Origin: Weissella coleopterorum
GTDB lineage: Bacteria > Bacillota > Bacilli > Lactobacillales > Lactobacillaceae
Length of the DNA: 64,000 nt
Assembly: GCF_011304355.1 (NCBI RefSeq)
Contig: NZ_CP049888.1
Coordinates: 744,001 to 808,000, forward strand
Direction: 5' to 3'
The notes beneath the pieces were generated by a model. The model had not been told where the DNA came from, searched no databases, and was given only the letters and a program-made list of their open reading frames with translations. Shown here in pieces: positions 63,504 through 64,000 of this stretch. The translations under genes and the position numbers were made by a program. Each line of letters starts with the position of its first letter. Position 1 is the first letter of the stretch.

Positions 63504-64000
63504 ATGCCGGAGCTACCAGAGGTTGAAACAGTAAGACGAGGGTTGACTAACCTCGTTCAAGGACGGACTATCTTAAAGGCAGAAGTACGTTGGGAAAAGA
63601 TAGTTGGGATGTCAGAAGTTGAATTTGATGCAGAAATTTCGGGGCGCAAGATTGAAAAGATTGATCGGCGGGGGAAATATCTCCTGTTCCGATTAAGTGG
63701 TAACAAGACATTAGTTTCACATTTGCGCATGGAAGGAGCATACTATACTGTTCCAGCAGGAACTAAACCAGGTAAACATGATTTAATCACTTTTCATTTA
63801 GACCAAGATATTGATCTGTTTTATCGTGATACACGTAAATTCGGGCGTATGAATTTAGTTGATACTCCGGATGCAATGCTGGTAGCAGGGCTGGCAAAAA
63901 TTGGACCTGAACCAACTGAAACAGATTTAACTTTGAAGTATATGCAAAAAGAGTTTCAACGTAAGGGAGCAATTAAACCCTTCTTGTTGGATCAAAGTCA
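63504..64000 (+). CDS. mutM: Formamidopyrimidine-DNA glycosylase (partial, 3' end outside)
   Basis: MutM (Fpg) removes 8-oxoguanine and formamidopyrimidines and cuts the abasic site. The visible 165 residues start MPELPEVETVRRGL, in which Pro2 is the catalytic nucleophile and Glu3 the general acid. The beta-hairpin Lys is in DRRGKYLL, and HLRMEGAYY and RDTRKFGRM follow. GGAGAG precedes the ATG. polA, its usual upstream neighbour, is replaced by the accessory region. Confidence 0.96.
   Translation, partial: MPELPEVETVRRGLTNLVQGRTILKAEVRWEKIVGMSEVEFDAEISGRKIEKIDRRGKYLLFRLSGNKTLVSHLRMEGAYYTVPAGTKPGKHDLITFHLDQDIDLFYRDTRKFGRMNLVDTPDAMLVAGLAKIGPEPTETDLTLKYMQKEFQRKGAIKPFLLDQS

Overview
The window is low-GC Firmicute DNA, most likely from the Lactobacillaceae. 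Supporting marks are the mraZ-to-divIVA division cluster followed by a T-box-controlled ileS, a divergent pepQ/ccpA pair, class Ib nrdHEF, Lactobacillus-type phage genes, strong GGAGG ribosome binding sites and occasional GTG/TTG starts. I cannot fix the genus from this sequence.

Layout. 1-890 is the end of an integrated element abutting the 3' end of a tRNA-Leu gene. 1-33.6 kb is then an almost unbroken core block. It holds a short radC, mreB-mreC (no mreD), a TauE/DUF1634 transporter pair, a lysine riboswitch with lysP, prmA-rsmE, the division and cell-wall cluster (mraZ, rsmH, ftsL, pbp2B, mraY, murD, murG, divIB, ftsA, ftsZ, sepF, ylmG, ylmH, divIVA), T-box-ileS, a FabT-like MarR regulator, nrdI diverging from nrdHEF, and pepQ diverging from ccpA. 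33.9-41 kb is a heavily deleted prophage next to tRNA-Ser(CGA): a frameshifted integrase, a frameshifted zinc-ribbon/PH/SHOCT gene fused by deletion to the tail end of a structural gene, then XkdX, holin, a frameshifted endolysin and two cargo genes. 41-50.3 kb is a decaying accessory zone with two ArpU-like regulators, a second integrase fragment, speG, membrane genes, genes broken by single in-frame stops, and a ruined surface protein. 50.4-55.7 kb returns to core genes (hit, trmB, topA, a LacX-like mutarotase). 55.9-63.3 kb is accessory again: two IS3-family elements and an IS scar, two tRNA-Ser genes, two copies of an unrecognised structured RNA-like element, a broken methyltransferase, a second broken endolysin and two secreted proteins. 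mutM runs off the right end.

How the genes work together. The core block makes and remodels peptidoglycan (murD, mraY, murG, pbp2B) and positions the septum (ftsZ, ftsA, sepF, divIB, ftsL, divIVA). GTGGT repeats before mraZ look like its self-binding operator. Lysine import is controlled by the riboswitch and ileS by a T-box. NrdH/NrdI feed electrons and cofactor assembly to NrdE/NrdF. CcpA sites (cre) are visible at ccpA itself and, as a perfect palindrome, over the promoter of a secreted cargo gene at 62.8 kb.

The most unusual material is the pair of about 125-base elements at 57949 and 58909. Their flanks are conserved, can pair as a three-way junction, and end in an intrinsic terminator, but their central loops are unrelated. 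Also notable are loss of the C-terminal zinc cysteines in IleRS, a 21-bp tandem duplication in radC, and inactivation of many accessory genes by single-base changes while the 30-kb core block stays intact.
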